Source: Laguncularia racemosa (Eukaryota > Streptophyta > Magnoliopsida > Myrtales > Combretaceae). From it: a stretch of 64,000 bases of DNA. A model generated the notes under the pieces. It was not told where the DNA came from, did not search any database, and was given only the letters and a program-made list of their open reading frames with translations. Positions 11,713-24,646 of the stretch are shown here, in pieces. Each line of letters opens with the position of its first letter. The stretch's first letter is position 1. The translations under genes and the position numbers were made by a program. The stretch covers positions 868,001 through 932,000 of the forward strand of contig JBBMOL010000192.1 of assembly GCA_037954665.1 (NCBI GenBank), read 5' to 3'.

Positions 11713-13197
11713 CACTTAAGCATTTACTTGTCCTCAAGAAAATTAATCAAATCAAATAGGAGGACAAAAAATACTTAATAAAACTTGCTACTATTTAAGA
11801 AACCATTTAAAAGAGATCTTATTTAACCCCATAATAACTCAAGAAACAAACTCGTAATTAACTGGCAATTTTAAAAGAAAATTAATGGCAACTCTTATAC
11901 TTTTCACTTAACCAATTTTCCAATGTTTTTAAGATATCAAGTAACTTAAACTCAATAGTTAATCAATGCAAATTAATTTTCACTCATATTATTTAATAGA
12001 GAATTTCTAAGACTCAAAACTCGAATTATCTACTTCTTAATCAAGGAAAAGTCATAAAAACTTTACTGACTTAACTAAGATGTATATACCTCCTTTAATT
12101 TTTCTAAGCACCATAATCCAAGATAAATATATAGTACATCCACTTATCCCTTAATCATTCATCTAGTATTTTTCTTTATTGGATTTTTTTTTTAAATTTA
12201 AAAGTAGTTTCATTGATCAGTAAGTTTTGAACCAAACGATCTTTGACTACTAGATTTTAAGATATCCCTTCGAACCATCTACTAGCTTTATTTAATAGAG
12301 CTTATTTACTTGAGTTTGGTTTTCACATGGACTTTTCTCTTTACCTGTTAGTGAGCCTTCAGCTAATAATCTTAAGTTTGTCACTCAAATTAATAGGTGT
12401 TATTCCACAAAAAAGAGGCACCCCACAACTTAATTACTTAAGTCAATGAGGGCTATAGCTAAACTTTGATTTAATTAATTTATTCTCTTTATTTGTTTCA
12501 CCTCCAACTATATTAATTTTTTAAGGATAAGTATCAACTATTCACTTAACAAGCATTATAGAGCTCTAAAAACATCTAAAGGAGAAGGTATACATTAAAG
12601 TACATTTAAAAGAAATCCATAACTATTTTTTAACTAGTGATGTTATTATAATTCCAAATCTTAAAATCCAAAGCTAAATAATATGAAACTCTACTCTACA
12701 AAGATTTTATTATTTAATTTAAGTAAGGCATTATTAAAGAACTTATTGATCAAGTATTTAGTGCTATCCAAAGAGTTATCATATACCAAATTGCAAGTTA
12801 ATCTAATGATTTCCAAGTTAAATAAATGAATTTGATTTCTTAAATAACCACAAATTTGATCACCCCCTTCCCTACACTTAAAATTGTACATTGTCCTCTA
12901 CGTATGAATCAAAAAGAAAAACTATAAAAATAAAAGCAAATCAAACATAAAATGAGGAAGGTAGTGGGGAAAAGAACTAGTACTCCCCTGAGAATTTCAA
13001 TGTGTCCATTCCAAAACAATTTCGACATGGCAATTCTTGATCTAAGCTTGTAGAAAGCTACAAAAATGCAAAAAGGAAAAAAGAAAACCAAATAGAAAAT
13101 CTAAAGTAGCAATTAAGAGAAAAGAGATGGTACAATTTAGTTTAGTAAGCCATGTTAGTCTAGTTAGATATATTAAAGAAAACAAACATGAAAGAAA
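11713..13197 (-). other. Athila-like 3' untranslated region
   Basis: This AT-rich sequence between the extra ORF and the 3' LTR has only short, low-complexity open frames (12691-12891 and 12909-13091) and no recognisable domain. Long 3' untranslated regions are normal for this lineage. Confidence 0.6.
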
Positions 13198-14530
13198 TCA
13201 ATAATAGGAATCATGATCAGACTTCTCATGTTCTGCTTCTTCTCCTTCATCATCATTCCCTATTTTAACATCTACCATTTCTACATCATCCTCACCATCT
13301 CCATCTCCCTTTTCCTCTTCTTCTGCCTCCTCCGTCTCCTCACTTTCATCATTGTATAAACCTAGAATTTGCTCACTTGTATCAGTCTCAATTAGAAATT
13401 CAATATTAAATTGTGAGGTAGCATTACCAGCAAATCTTTCTAGCTTGTTTTTTCTTTTGAATACCCTTACAAGATCCATGTGATAACAACATTACAAATC
13501 TAGAACTTTTCTAAACTTCTTATTCATTTTGTCTACTTTATGCTCAATCTTATCCAATTGAGACCTTGAGCCTCTACTAATACTAGTAAATTGGCTTAAC
13601 CTTTCTCCTTGATGTTCCTCCACCTCTAAACATAAATGTATCTATCTAAAAGAAGTCAATTTAATAAGAATTACTTCTTTTAGAGAGTTCATAGGAGGAA
13701 GGTTGTTCAATACCCCCATCACCCTTGCCAAGATCGTATTATAGGGTCCACAACAAATATTTCCTACTTTAGAATTTATAGCTTTTCGATGTATAAAAAA
13801 TGCTAATAGAATAGCCAAATTAACCTAGTACCTCTTAATCATGCAACGGAGATAAAGGATGTCATGAGTTGATATCATGCCTATGCTCTTTCCTCTTCTA
13901 CTGATAGTGAGACAATAATTAGTAGACTACTTTGTGGACAGGTTAAGTAAGTGGGAAGCTTTTGAAGCTATCGGATTGTATATATTTTGGCCATTTATCC
14001 TTCCCTAATAAGACTAGTAGGTAACTCCTCTTGGCAATTGGTAAGGTAAAACTGCAAACTCTTTAGTGTCCGCATTGTTGGCATCATATAATCTTAAATA
14101 CATACCAAACTCAACCATAGAAATCCGATAAAGATAGCTTCTGATCTTGAAGTTCAAGTAGTTTTCTATTCCCCAAGACATTTCTTTACAATCCAATTTG
14201 TAATTGGTCAAGAACTTCAGGGTTAATTCTTTATAAAATGGGGCCTTCAAGGAAAATAACCTCTCCCATGCTCCCACTCCGACTAGCCTTTTGATCTCTT
14301 CTTCCATTTGAAGCCTTTAGATAAAATCCCGATTGATGCAGAGTGTTTGGTTGAATGTCTTCTTTAGCATTTTGTATCTATCCAAATGAGTTGTCTTAGT
14401 AAACTCTAGCATAGGATGATCGGGGATAGTAGTAAGGCCATTAGAGTAGTTGAAATTGAAGTCCTTGTTGAGGAGGTAGATGCTTTTGGATGATTTTTGC
14501 GTTAAATTGGTTGCTTAACCCGACTTTATT
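13198..14530 (-). pseudogene. Athila extra ORF (plant transposon protein-like), broken
   Basis: The best-preserved block (14307-14014) includes GAWERLFSLKAPFYKELTLK and a later hydrophobic-aromatic stretch (YLYRISMVEFGMYLRLYD). This matches the domain found in the extra ORF downstream of pol in Athila elements. The C-terminal block (13479-13198) is strongly acidic (EETEEAEEEEKGDGDGEDD). Between them (14013-13480) recognisable residues continue with several stops. The function of this ORF in living elements is unsettled; an envelope-like role was proposed from its position, and I see no clear transmembrane segment here. Confidence 0.7.
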
Positions 14531-15299
14531 TAGGTTCCATTTTTTTTTTTGTAAATAAAAGAGATCCTTTAACATAAGCAAATACACTTATTATTTAGAA
14601 TATATCATCTATGATACATATGTATTATTAGATAAGTAAGGAAACATACTTAAAAGTGTAATTCAATTATCTAGAGTTAACAACACCAAATCATTCAATC
14701 CAAGTTGATTTTAAGTACACCAAGATTAACTATCTTAATTATATGAATCCAAGCACTAGATCATCTTAAATATAAATCATATACTACTCATTAAGCTAAC
14801 ATGAAGTGAATTTGCGTACAAACAATAGATTTATTAAGTGATTGTAAACATAGAAAAGAACATGACCTATCTTGGAATAGACATGGTCATGTCTCCCTCA
14901 TGTCTAGTCACGAAACTTAAATAGAGGGATTTCATGATTTTGAACTTTCTATACATATTACTCATTGTTTCTACTTGATTTTTACAAAGAAAAGCTACCT
15001 AAACTAGCTAATATTACCAAAAATAGAAAAGAGTAGAAAAACCCTAAAACCTAACTCAATGCTAGTTCATAAACAATCAAGAATAAAGAAAATGAAGGTA
15101 TTTGAGTAGTAAGATAAAAAAACATACATCATGTGAGCAAGAAATCAATGAAAGTTATGAAAAATTGGAGTGCAGGGTGAATACTATAGAATGCGTGTTT
15201 GTGTTCAACGTGCTCGTGTTTAAGGGAAAAATGGAGTGTGTGAATGATGTGTAGAGGTTAATGTCTGTGTGTGTGTCTAGTTTATATCTATACCTAGAA
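14531..15299 (-). other. Athila spacer between integrase and extra ORF
   Basis: AT-rich with no open frame of note. I see no insertion boundary here. Confidence 0.5.
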
Positions 15300-15735
15300 A
15301 AATAAAATAGAGGATTTAAGGTTAACATGGCCTAGACACGACTGTGTCTAGTTTAAGGACTGTGTAACTCTCATAAATAATTAAGAATTGGGTACACTCG
15401 ACATGACCTAAGACACAACCATGTCTAAAGGTCATGTAACTCTCATAAACAATTAACATTCTCTAGATACTTTAGACACGACCTTGACATGATTGTGTCA
15501 TTAGGTCCCATATCTCTCTTAGTTATTTAGAATTCAAAATCCCATTAAACATAACCTAAATATAACTAGGTCAAAAAGTCGTGTAACTCTCATAAAAAAT
15601 TAATTTTGAAAAATAGACTTGACACAACCTTAACATGGCCATGTCTAGTAGTCATGTTACTTTGGAAGAACGCCATTACACTCAGCACAAGCTTAACACG
15701 ACTATGTTTAGTCGTTGTGTCAAGCTTATGCAAAA
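15300..15735 (-). repeat. Degenerate tandem repeats with CACGAC/GTGTC motifs
   Basis: About five degenerate units, each carrying ACACGAC...CATGTC-like half-palindromes followed by CATGTAACTCTCATAAA and an ATTAA-rich spacer, lie at roughly 15330, 15400, 15475, 15610 and 15680. Similar motifs occur in the Athila LTRs (11650-11700, 40740-40790) and just right of the 5' LTR (40802-40860). The role is unknown. Confidence 0.6.
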
Positions 15736-15854
15736 AAAAAAAAAAAAAATGGCTTGCTTGCTTTTTTTATTTTTTATTTTTACTTACACTAAGCTATCTA
15801 ATACTTAGATTGTCTCTCAAGAAGCATTTTTGTTTTACACAAAATTCCATTTAA

Positions 15855-16114
15855 TTTCACAAACTAGTGTAGGATGAAGATGAAATTCTTCCCTTCCAGT
15901 TGATGCAAATTCTCCTTCTAAGTAGAGTTTTAACCTCTAACCATGTACCTTAAAAGTTCCTTTCTCGGGGAATGTGATTTCTATTACTCTATAAGGAAAG
16001 ATATAGGTCATTGTGAAAGGACCGAACCATTAGGACTTTAGTTTTCTTAGAAATAAACACAGGCGAATGTTGTACAGTAAGACATGGTCGCCTTCTTTGA
16101 ATTGTCTCCCTTGC
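15855..16114 (-). pseudogene. Athila integrase C-terminus (piece left of the CACTA)
   Basis: Read from 16114 down, it contains FKEGDHVLLYN, LRKLKS, WFGPFT, YRVIEI and, after a stop, RLKLYLEGEF. This is the typical C-terminal tail of Athila integrase, whose core lies at 34606-35500. Removing the CACTA plus one copy of the 3-bp duplication keeps the two parts in one frame. Stops occur inside KLKS-W and before RLK. Confidence 0.82.
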
Positions 16115-16134
16115 CACTATATGAATTTTTATAT
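16115..16134 (+). repeat. CACTA left terminal inverted repeat
   Basis: It starts with CACTA and is similar to the inverted right end over about 20 bp, with several mismatches. Degenerate subterminal motifs (GCAACGTTTGC, AAATGTCGTTAA, GTGACGTTTATA) follow within 100 bp. Confidence 0.8.
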
Positions 16135-17550
16135 TTGGCAACGTTTGCATATTTTTCAAATGTCGTTAATTTTAATATACTTTAGTCATGTTTATTAAAT
16201 GTTGCAAAAAATATATCATTAGTGACGTTTATAACTAAAGTGAAATATATAAAATCTAATTTAATAACTTTTGCCATAATTTTTTTCAATGAAAAAAGAA
16301 TTTTGTTCTTTTTTTTGTAATAATCCATTTTTTTTATTTGATTGTTCCTTGCTAAAAGAAAAAGAAAAAAAGAAAAAGATGTCGTAGGCTGAGCGTAGGT
16401 AAAGGAGCAAAATATACCGATGTTGAACCGGTCTAATGCCAAAACACCGTGTAGCAATCCCATTTCTTCCCTCGATGCATTCTTAAATCCCTTTCCCTCA
16501 GCTCACTTGGATGATTGAAATCAACAACCAACTCATTTGAAGAACGAATGGACTTCAAGCCAACACTATCTCTCAGTCGAGGATTGAAGATATCAAGTAG
16601 GAAACGTGAACCCTAGTCCTATTTTCGTATGAAGGTATGTTTTTTGTTATAAAGCATTCACAAAAATTAGGGTTTTGAAGAAATTTTTTATATATGTTTA
16701 AAATGTAGCTTTCTGACGTTACTAGTAGCATTGTTCTCATTCAATAGTGTGCTACTTCTTCTCCAGTTGTTCTTTTTGGTTAAATAGCATCTAGCATCCA
16801 ATAGTAGCTTTGCTATCGAGGTAAGTTGTCTACTCCTTTCCGATTTCAATCAATCAAACATAGGGCATGATTATGTGCAAAATGAAGCTGTGCTATTGTG
16901 TTGTATGATGTTAGGATACCATGTTGTCTTGTTATGCCCTAGTTAAAGGATTGTACAATGATTCCTAATACTCTAGCCGTAGAATACACCTCTTTGGGTG
17001 TTGTATATGCATGTACAGCACGCATGAGCTTGAACCTAGTAGAGTTAGAAGAGGGGTCATGTGAGAGTTAAGAATAGGTGTCACAAATGAGCTTGAACCT
17101 ACACCTCCCGTCATCCTCTTCTTCAACTTATTACTACTATTGAAAGTATTAGCTTGGAATGTGCATTGTTCAAATGGAGCAATTAATCCTTCAAAAATGT
17201 TAACATAAAGTTGTTTATGGTCTCCAAATATTTTAGCCATTTGAATAAGATTGTTGTTAGTCAAGACAGATGTTGGTTACTTGCTTAAAACAATAATGGA
17301 GAAAAGGGGGTTTGGTTTACTTAAGGTGCTTGATCTTAAAGGTGTTTACAAGCCATAACTTCCTAAGTTGCTTAGGAAATTGCTTCTTTTAAATTCCTAA
17401 GTTTCTTATTAAGTTCTAAAAAAATTAGTGAGTTGTTTCCATCATCTCTAAGAATCCTCACATTATTGACTTTAGGATTAGGGGAAAACCCAATGGAAAT
17501 CCTAGGAAAGCTAAAGTTTCTTGAAATCCTCAAGCTTCTTGCTGCTTTCT
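16135..17550 (+). other. CACTA 5' region, possible leader exon
   Basis: After the subterminal part, 16390-16640 looks less AT-biased than its surroundings and ends at candidate splice donors (AAG|GTATGT near 16636, GAG|GTAAGT near 16820). This would suit a spliced transcript leader for the transposase gene. A short minus-strand open frame at 16965-17264 has no recognisable domain. Splicing is inferred only. Confidence 0.35.
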
Positions 17551-17559
17551 ACACAAGAG

Positions 17560-18060
17560 CACTTTAAGCACTAACATCTTGGCTCCTTCTCTTTGGCAAC
17601 TGCTTAACAGCCTTTGGTTCATTTTGCTTCACCTTTTTAGGCTCCCTTCTCTAAAGCTTCCTTTTGATCTATTGCTCCTCTTTATACTTATCATGTCTAA
17701 GACCAAAGGATATATGGTGACGTTGTGGTACTCTAACTCCTTAACGCTTGTTGCCTAGCTACCCTTAGAGTTGATTTGATTACATCCTCTAAAGAAGTGT
17801 AAGATTCAAGTTTAACTACTTAGGTAAACCATCATGAAGTTTACTAAGGAAATGAGGTATAGGTTACTCAATTGATTCATTTAACTCACCTCAATACTAG
17901 CTTTTCCTTGCCTCAATGTCTACAGCTTAAACAACATATCTTTCTTAAAATAGTCATGCACAAACCATAGTCCTTGATTCTCAACCAAAGCTTCGTCATC
18001 TAACTTTTCCTAACCACTAACCTCCAGTTAGAACTACTATTGCTTCTCTCATCTACTTCT
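17560..18060 (-). pseudogene. Highly degraded gypsy-type gag fragment
   Basis: Minus-strand conceptual translation in mixed frames gives gag-like pieces such as FKKDMLFKL, LRQGKASIE and YTSLEDVIKS. These resemble the conserved middle of plant gypsy Gag. Many stops and frameshifts are present. It lies beside an LTR fragment of the same orientation (18097-18790), so the two may be the remains of one element. Confidence is limited by the decay. Confidence 0.4.
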
Positions 18061-18096
18061 TGTCTTTCACCTCTTTACACCCTCTTTCCCCCCATA

Positions 18097-18790
18097 TGAT
18101 GTGCTTTACTAATTAAATTGCAAACATATCCACAAATGGCGTGATCACCAAAATCAAATCAACAATAGCGTGATCAACAACACACCTTTGATCCCTAATT
18201 CACATGGAACCAAGTGGTAATGACACTAAATTATGTTAATGAACAATGCAATTGTATAAGAAACAATGGATATCAATATAAATGAATTAGAACTCCACTC
18301 AAATTGACATGATTCAAATCTGAAATGGTTGAACCCTAATTCACTTGTAGAATAATAAGTAACCAAACAAATTGCACCTAGATATGATGCACTAAATACA
18401 ATTTGAAATAACTAGAGAAAGATTGATATTACTCACAATCTCTTCAAGCTAATCTCGCCATAATTTCACAAGTGAAATTGATAAGAGAAGTTTGCATGCA
18501 ATGACCCTTTCCTCATGGCAAAAGTGTGTAATTTCAAGTGTTCAAAAAGCTCCCTCAAAACCTTAGTTAGCAAGTATTTATACTTGCTCCAATCAGGGTA
18601 AAAATAACACAACAAATTACAAATAAGCCACTTAAGTGGCCGGTTCCAAAAGCAACAAATTACAAGTACAAATAGTCTTCAATTGGCCGATTCTTCACTT
18701 CAATTGAACCCATTGTGGACTGTTGGATTTACGTGTAAGAATGTCCCACAATTGGATCCTTAGTGTATGTTATTTGGCCATCCTATAACA
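18097..18790 (-). repeat. LTR fragment of the compact-element group
   Basis: It begins TGATGTGC on the plus strand, has the TATA near-palindrome at 18569-18588, and ends near CCTATAACA. Shared blocks with other LTRs here include AGATATGA, ACTCACAAT, TCGCCATAATTTC and AATTGATAAGAG. It is shorter than the others (about 694 bp), no target duplication is evident and no primer site adjoins it. Confidence 0.6.
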
Positions 18791-19368
18791 ATCAATAAAT
18801 GTACTTGCTAAAGTGCAAAATGAAATAAAGTATTATTAGATAAAATATAGCGATATATGAATTTCTAAGCTCATGCATCCAAGTAGGTTTCCCCACTATT
18901 GGAGCCATAAGGTTTATTCCCATCACCATAGGATATTGCATTTAGTTCTTGCAAGGAGTTGATGATATTTTTCAATTAATATTCAATGTGATACGTTCCT
19001 AATTGCAAACTTCCCATGATACTATCTTCTCCATTGCTGCTTCTAATTGCAAACTTCCTACAATACTATCATCTTTATTTTTTTTTTCACTTGACATCTT
19101 GATAATGCTTCAACAATTCACCATTTTGTTTTGAGCAATCTATCAAACAACTTGTCTACTTACTACACCTTCTATGTACATACCTAATAATCAACACAAT
19201 TGGCCTCTTCCCAATGCAACACAACTATAATGTAATTAACAACTTCACAACACTGTAATAAACTTATCAAGACCATGATTCATATTCAAGCTTTTATTCA
19301 CATCTTGATTTGCTGTTGGCAAAATCAAGTTTGTCAACATTATAACATTTAATTGTCCCATAGTATTA
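18791..19368. other. Unassigned CACTA interior
   Basis: I see no gene or element boundary here. A short repeated phrase (CTAATTGCAAACTTCC at about 18999 and 19046) is the only structure noticed. Confidence 0.4.
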
Positions 19369-19930
19369 TGATCGAGGTCATATCTAAATTTTTAAAGTGT
19401 GCCTCAATTTGAAACCTTTCTCACATCCTATGCCAAAATAGTGCTTTACCCAAGATGTTTGGCTAGTTGTTGCACCCTAAGGCATCTTAGGGGGAATTGG
19501 CTGACTCTAAGTTCAAGTCGACATTCACCTCCTAGTTAGTCTCCGGTTACCTTACAAACCATCCACAATCACTCCCCCACCTTTTACTTCTATATTATTC
19601 AATTACTGTTAAGTAAATAAACATAAAAGGACACACTAAACTTATCATGGTATCAAAGAAAAAACACTTTTTCTACTTTTGATTGAGGTCATATTTAATT
19701 TTTAGAGTTTTCCTCAATTTAGTCCATTTCTTGCAACTTATGTTGTAATAGTGCTCTACCCTTAGATGTCTAGTCAATTGTTGAACCTCAATACATTTCA
19801 AGGAGAATTAACTAGCTTTGGGTTTAAGTCGACATTCACCTCCTAAACACTCATCAATTGCCTTATGAACTATCCACAATCATTTTCCACCTTTTGATTC
19901 TACATTACTTAATTACTGCTAAGTAATACT
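19369..19930 (+). repeat. Diverged direct duplication of about 250 bp
   Basis: 19369-19628 and 19681-19930 are two copies in the same orientation. Both start GAT(C/T)GAGGTCATAT and share GTCGACATTCACCTCCTA, ACTATCCACAATCA-type blocks and TTAATTACTG, with many substitutions. A spacer of about 52 bp separates them. They look like an old tandem duplication inside the CACTA. Confidence 0.75.
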
Positions 19931-20270
19931 TGTTGAGGCATGAACAGTGTTCCTTTGTTTTCCCTTGTTTTTGTATGTGATGCAAGTACTATGTTCTATC
20001 TTTTCCTTTTATACTTTTTGTAAAAATAGAACATCCTCCATTTCTGAGTAGTTGATGTTTAGTAAGGAAGCATGGAGGAGCTTAACTCTAGTCATAGTTT
20101 GGTTGACAAACATCTAAGAAATCATGGAGGTTTGGTTAGCAAACTGTGCACTTATGTATAAACTTGAAAAATCAATTAATAAAATCAGATCCTTTAGATT
20201 TCCTCTGTGAAATTGCTTTTCCTTTCTCTCCTTTATTTTATCTGCTACTCCTAACTAGTGGCATTAGAGC
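19931..20270 (+). repeat. Possible copia-like LTR end with primer-binding site
   Basis: A segment starting TGTTGAGGCATGAACAG includes AATAAA near 20179 and ends near CTCCTAAC (about 20255). It is followed at 20259-20270 by TGGCATTAGAGC, two mismatches from the plant initiator Met primer site. That is the order expected at an LTR/internal junction. No coding remnant or second LTR is seen, so the assignment is tentative. Confidence 0.45.
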
Positions 20271-20843
20271 TGTTCTAATCTTGAGGGACTATGTAAGTGT
20301 CTAACTTGAGGGCTTACCATTTTTGTTATGTTTTGTAGCTTCTAAGGGTTAAAGAGCTCCTTCTTATGTGTTGTTCCGTGTTATTTGGACATTGAATTGA
20401 TGTAACTGTGTGAACCTATATAGGAAATCATTGAACTGCATTTACGTATACAAATTGTGTAGCTATTAAATCACCACAACCTTTATGGGGTTAAAAATTG
20501 CGGTTTAGCTCTTCTAGTGCAGACTCTATAGCTGTTGTATGTAAAGAAGGTCTTATTGATGTTGCTATTGCTCTTGTAGTTGTTTTTGCTGATAAAATTG
20601 AATTAGTTTTTTCTTCAAGACCATTGAAGAATTCATTTTGATTATAACTATAAGTATAATTATCAAAATATTCTTAAGAACCAAACAATCTTCACCCCAA
20701 GATTTTTGTGATACATTTGTGCTTGAATTGCCATAAGCCAACCTTTTCTTTTGGTGTGTGTTGATTGCACTTTTTCCCCCTACAATCTTATTGTAAAACA
20801 CTTTTTCATACATTTTGATTTGTTATGGGATTCTTCTACAGTC

Positions 20844-23800
20844 ATGGATAAGAGTTGGATGAATTATTATACTGAAAGCGAAGAGTACTTACGAGGTGTA
20901 GAGTTTTTTATTATATACTTGCGCATGAAGTATGGAATGGACAAGAGGTTAAGTTGTCCATGTAGGAAATGCTTAAATGTCAACTCGCACACTATGGATG
21001 TAATAAGAGCACACTTGCTTATAGATGGGATAGATGTAACTTACCGTTGTTAGATACACTATGGTGAGGGGCCGACCATTGAATTGCCAACGAGAACTCG
21101 AGGTAGGATACGTCATGAAGAATATGATTTGAGAACAAATAGAAGCGAGGGGTTCAATGAGGCAAATGACAACGACATTGATGGACTTGATGAGATGCTA
21201 GAAGATTTAGAGGCATTTATTGACAATCAAGCTGAAGGTCCAACTCCTATAGATGGATTTGATTTTCCACCCAATTTTGTTGATGGGCTAAGAGTTGACT
21301 TGCAAAAAGAGCTTTATTCAGGGTATAAGTTATCAAAATTCTCATTTATCATAAAGCTACTATACTTAAAAGTATACAACAAGTGGAGAAATAAGTCTTT
21401 TAATATTCTTCTCTAACTTCTTCATGACGTGATACCTAATGGAGAGTCTCTTCCTAAGTCATACTATCAAGCAAACAAGTACTTACAGGGATTGGACATA
21501 GGTTGCCATTATATTCTTGCATGCAAATATGATTGTTGCTTGTTTTGGGGTAGTAACAAGCACCTCACACAATGCCCCATATGTGGTACCTCAAGGTATA
21601 AGGTGTGTGGTGGATCTAGGAAGGCTATTCCTCACAAGTTTTTGCGCTACTTTCCTATGAAACCAAGGTTACAACGCCTTTTTATGAATGCTAAAATCGC
21701 TCAAAAAATGCATTGGCATAAAGAGGAACATAACAAACAAGACAACTCTATGGGTCATCCTGCAGATGGGCTATCTTGGGTCAATTTTGACATTGAATTC
21801 CCTGAGTTTACCAGGGACTCACAATGTCAGGTTAGGGCTAGCTAGTGACAGCTTCAATCCCTTTGGATTTATGAGCCAATCATATAGCATGTGGCCTGTA
21901 GTTCTACTTTCATATAACTTGCCTCCTTTGATGTATATGAAGAAAGAGTTTTTAATGATGTCATTGTTAATCCTAGGACCTAAAGCACCGGGGAAGGAGA
22001 TTGATGTCTACTTGCAGCCTCTAATCAATGAACTGAAAGATCTTTGGGTTAATGGATTATAAACATATGATGCATATTCCAAGTCTTCTTTCAAAATGCA
22101 TGCTACTTTATTGTGGACCATCAATGACTTTCCTGCATATGGGAACTTGTCTAGGTGGAGTACAAAAGGCTACAGTGCTTGTCCAGTATGCAAAGACCAA
22201 GCACTGTCAATAAGGCTTAATAGCAAGATGGGTATGTTGGTCATAGAATGTGGTTACCGAATGACCATCAGTGGAGACGCAGCTTAAAATTCGATGGAAT
22301 GCGTGATAATCATGAAGCCCTTAAAGAATATTGTGGTAATGATATACTTCACCAATTATAATCTATAATAGATGTGCCTATAGGAAAGCATCTAGACAAA
22401 GTGAAAAGAATCCATTACGTTGATGGGTTTAACTGGACAAAAAGGTTAATATTCTTTCAGTTGCCATATTAGTCAAAGTTAATGCTTAGGCATAATTTAG
22501 ATGTAATGCATATTGAGAAGAATATTTGTGAGAATGTTCTTAATACAATTCTTAAGGTTGAGGGTAAAACAAAAGACACCTACAAGGCTTGGATTGATCT
22601 AGAGGACCTTGGCATTAGAAAGGAATTACATTTGTTAAAGCGACCTGATGGCAAGTATTCCATGCCATATGCTAGTTATTCATTAAGCATTAGCAAGAGG
22701 AGATCATTCTGTCAGTTTATAAAGGGAGATAGATTACCTGATGGTTATATATCGCATATTGGTCGATGTGTCAATAATTCAAACTCAAAGCTTTCCAATC
22801 TGAAGAGCCATGATTGTCATGTTTTGCTTGAAAGGCTGTTACTTATGGGTATTCGTGGCATATTGCCTAAAGAAGTCACCATAGGCATAACCGAGCTTGG
22901 AACCTTTTTTCAAAGGCTTTGTAGACGCATTCTAAATGTTGAAGAGGTACAAAAGATGTAAAGTGATATTGTCACCATACTATGTAAGCCAGAGTTGATC
23001 TTTCCCCTGCATTTTTTGATATAATGGTGCATCTAGCTATCCACTTGCCTTGAGAAGCATTGATGGTTGGACCGGTTGCTTATCAATGGATGTATCCTAT
23101 TGAGAGGTATGATATCGGTTTTCATATTCACCGATTATGTGCTAATATTAGTCTACCTTCTTACACTCCATGTAAATTTATGAGTGTAAATACCTGGGTT
23201 TGTTAAAGCAATTTGTTAGAAATAAAGCTTATCCAGAAGGCTCCATTGCATAAGCATATGTTGTTAACGAGTGCTTAACTTGGAGCTCACTTCACTTACA
23301 AGACATTGAAACAACATTTAATCGTCCAGATAGGAATTTTGATTCCTCAAAAGAAGGTGGCGTTGATGTTTTCACCAATATAGTTGGTCTCAATTCCCCT
23401 CCTACATATGTTGTGTTATCGAACAAGGAGGTTAAAGTCATGACATGGTATATCATCAACAACTGTCATGAAATTCAGCCATATTTAGAGTAAGTGTGAA
23501 TAGGTGCATCTCGAATGTTACAATATTGCTATAAATTAATAACTAAACAAAGTTGAAAACTGTGATGTAGGGAACATAAGGTCATTTTAAGGGCACAATA
23601 TGGTGACGACATAGATGAGCACCACAAAAGGGAATTTTATCAATGGTTTATGAATAAGGTAAACATAATAATGTAATGTTGTGTGTAATTGAGAAGTTGA
23701 CTTTTTTTAGATAAGCATTCACTTTTTAATTTGTGGATGGTGTAGATGAGACCATCATATGACAGTTGTGACCTAGTCACCAATGCATTATATGCATTGT

Positions 23801-24570
23801 CCATAGGACCTGATCTATGCTACAAGAGATATAGCAAGCTAATATATAATGGCGTTCGGTTTCACACATCAGACTTCGATAGTAAGAAGAAGACTCAGAA
23901 TATTAGAGTGCTTATAGAGGGGAATCATGGGGATGTGCAGGCATCAATAGAATTTTATGGGGTTGTAATAGATATATATGAGTTCAGTTACATACAAAAC
24001 AAGAGAGTGATCTTATTTAAATGTAAGTAGTGAGACACGAATAGCCGACATCATAATGTTAGAGTTGAGAATGGCATTAAAAGTATTAAGCTCACTCGTA
24101 CCTAGTATGTAAATGAACCATATGTGTTAGCATCACAAGCTAAACAGATATATTACTTAGAGGACATGAAATTAGGTGCCGATTGGTGTGTGGCGCAATA
24201 TTTTGAGTATTGCCATATTTACAATATGGACTATTTAATTGGTAATGTAAATTTTTTTACCGATGTAGAGGCTCAATTGACATATGAGAGCCTAGACGAT
24301 CTAGTCATAGGGGATGAGGGAAGAGGAAATGAGCGACATCCAGTTGTCAATTGTGATGTTGATGTGCTATTAAGAACCGATATGTGTCCTGATACGATTC
24401 TAGGAGAATTAGTAGAAAGGACAGTTCAAGCATCTAGTGGAGTGCAGCACGATGGTAGTATCGAATCTAATGATGATGAGGATATAGATGAGGTACTTGA
24501 TGATACAGTTGTTGAACATGATACGACTGACGATGATTGTATGAATGTCATTTATTTTTCTTCTGCATGA
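20844..24570 (+). pseudogene. TNP2-like CACTA transposase relic
   Basis: The start MDKSWMNYYTESEEYLRGV followed by CPCRKC is the transposase-associated domain of plant CACTA proteins. Downstream, in several frames, come the TNP2 core pieces (ANKYLQGLDIG, CPICGTSRYK, MHATLLWTINDFPAYGNLS, ACPVC, and MLRHNLDVMHIEKNICENVL at 22482 onward). Then follow pieces matching the DUF4218 and DUF4216 regions found at the C-terminus of such proteins (GVRFHTSDFDSKKKTQN at about 23845; QIYYLEDMKLGADWCVAQYF at about 24145). Introns probably lie between some blocks. In-frame stops (for example after DVTYRC near 21052) and frame changes indicate decay. In a live element this protein binds and cuts the transposon ends. 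Confidence 0.85.
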
Positions 24571-24646
24571 AATTTCTAATGTTGTTTCCATTTTATTCAC
24601 ATATTCATTAATCATATATGCTTTTACTATATTTTACAAAACTCTA

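Noticed and set aside
12691..13091. Short minus-strand open frames in the Athila 3' region
   Set aside because: AT-rich and low-complexity with no similarity to known Athila proteins; treated as untranslated.
15300..15735. CRISPR-like array
   Set aside because: Units are degenerate, spacers are not unique, and the setting is a plant retrotransposon.
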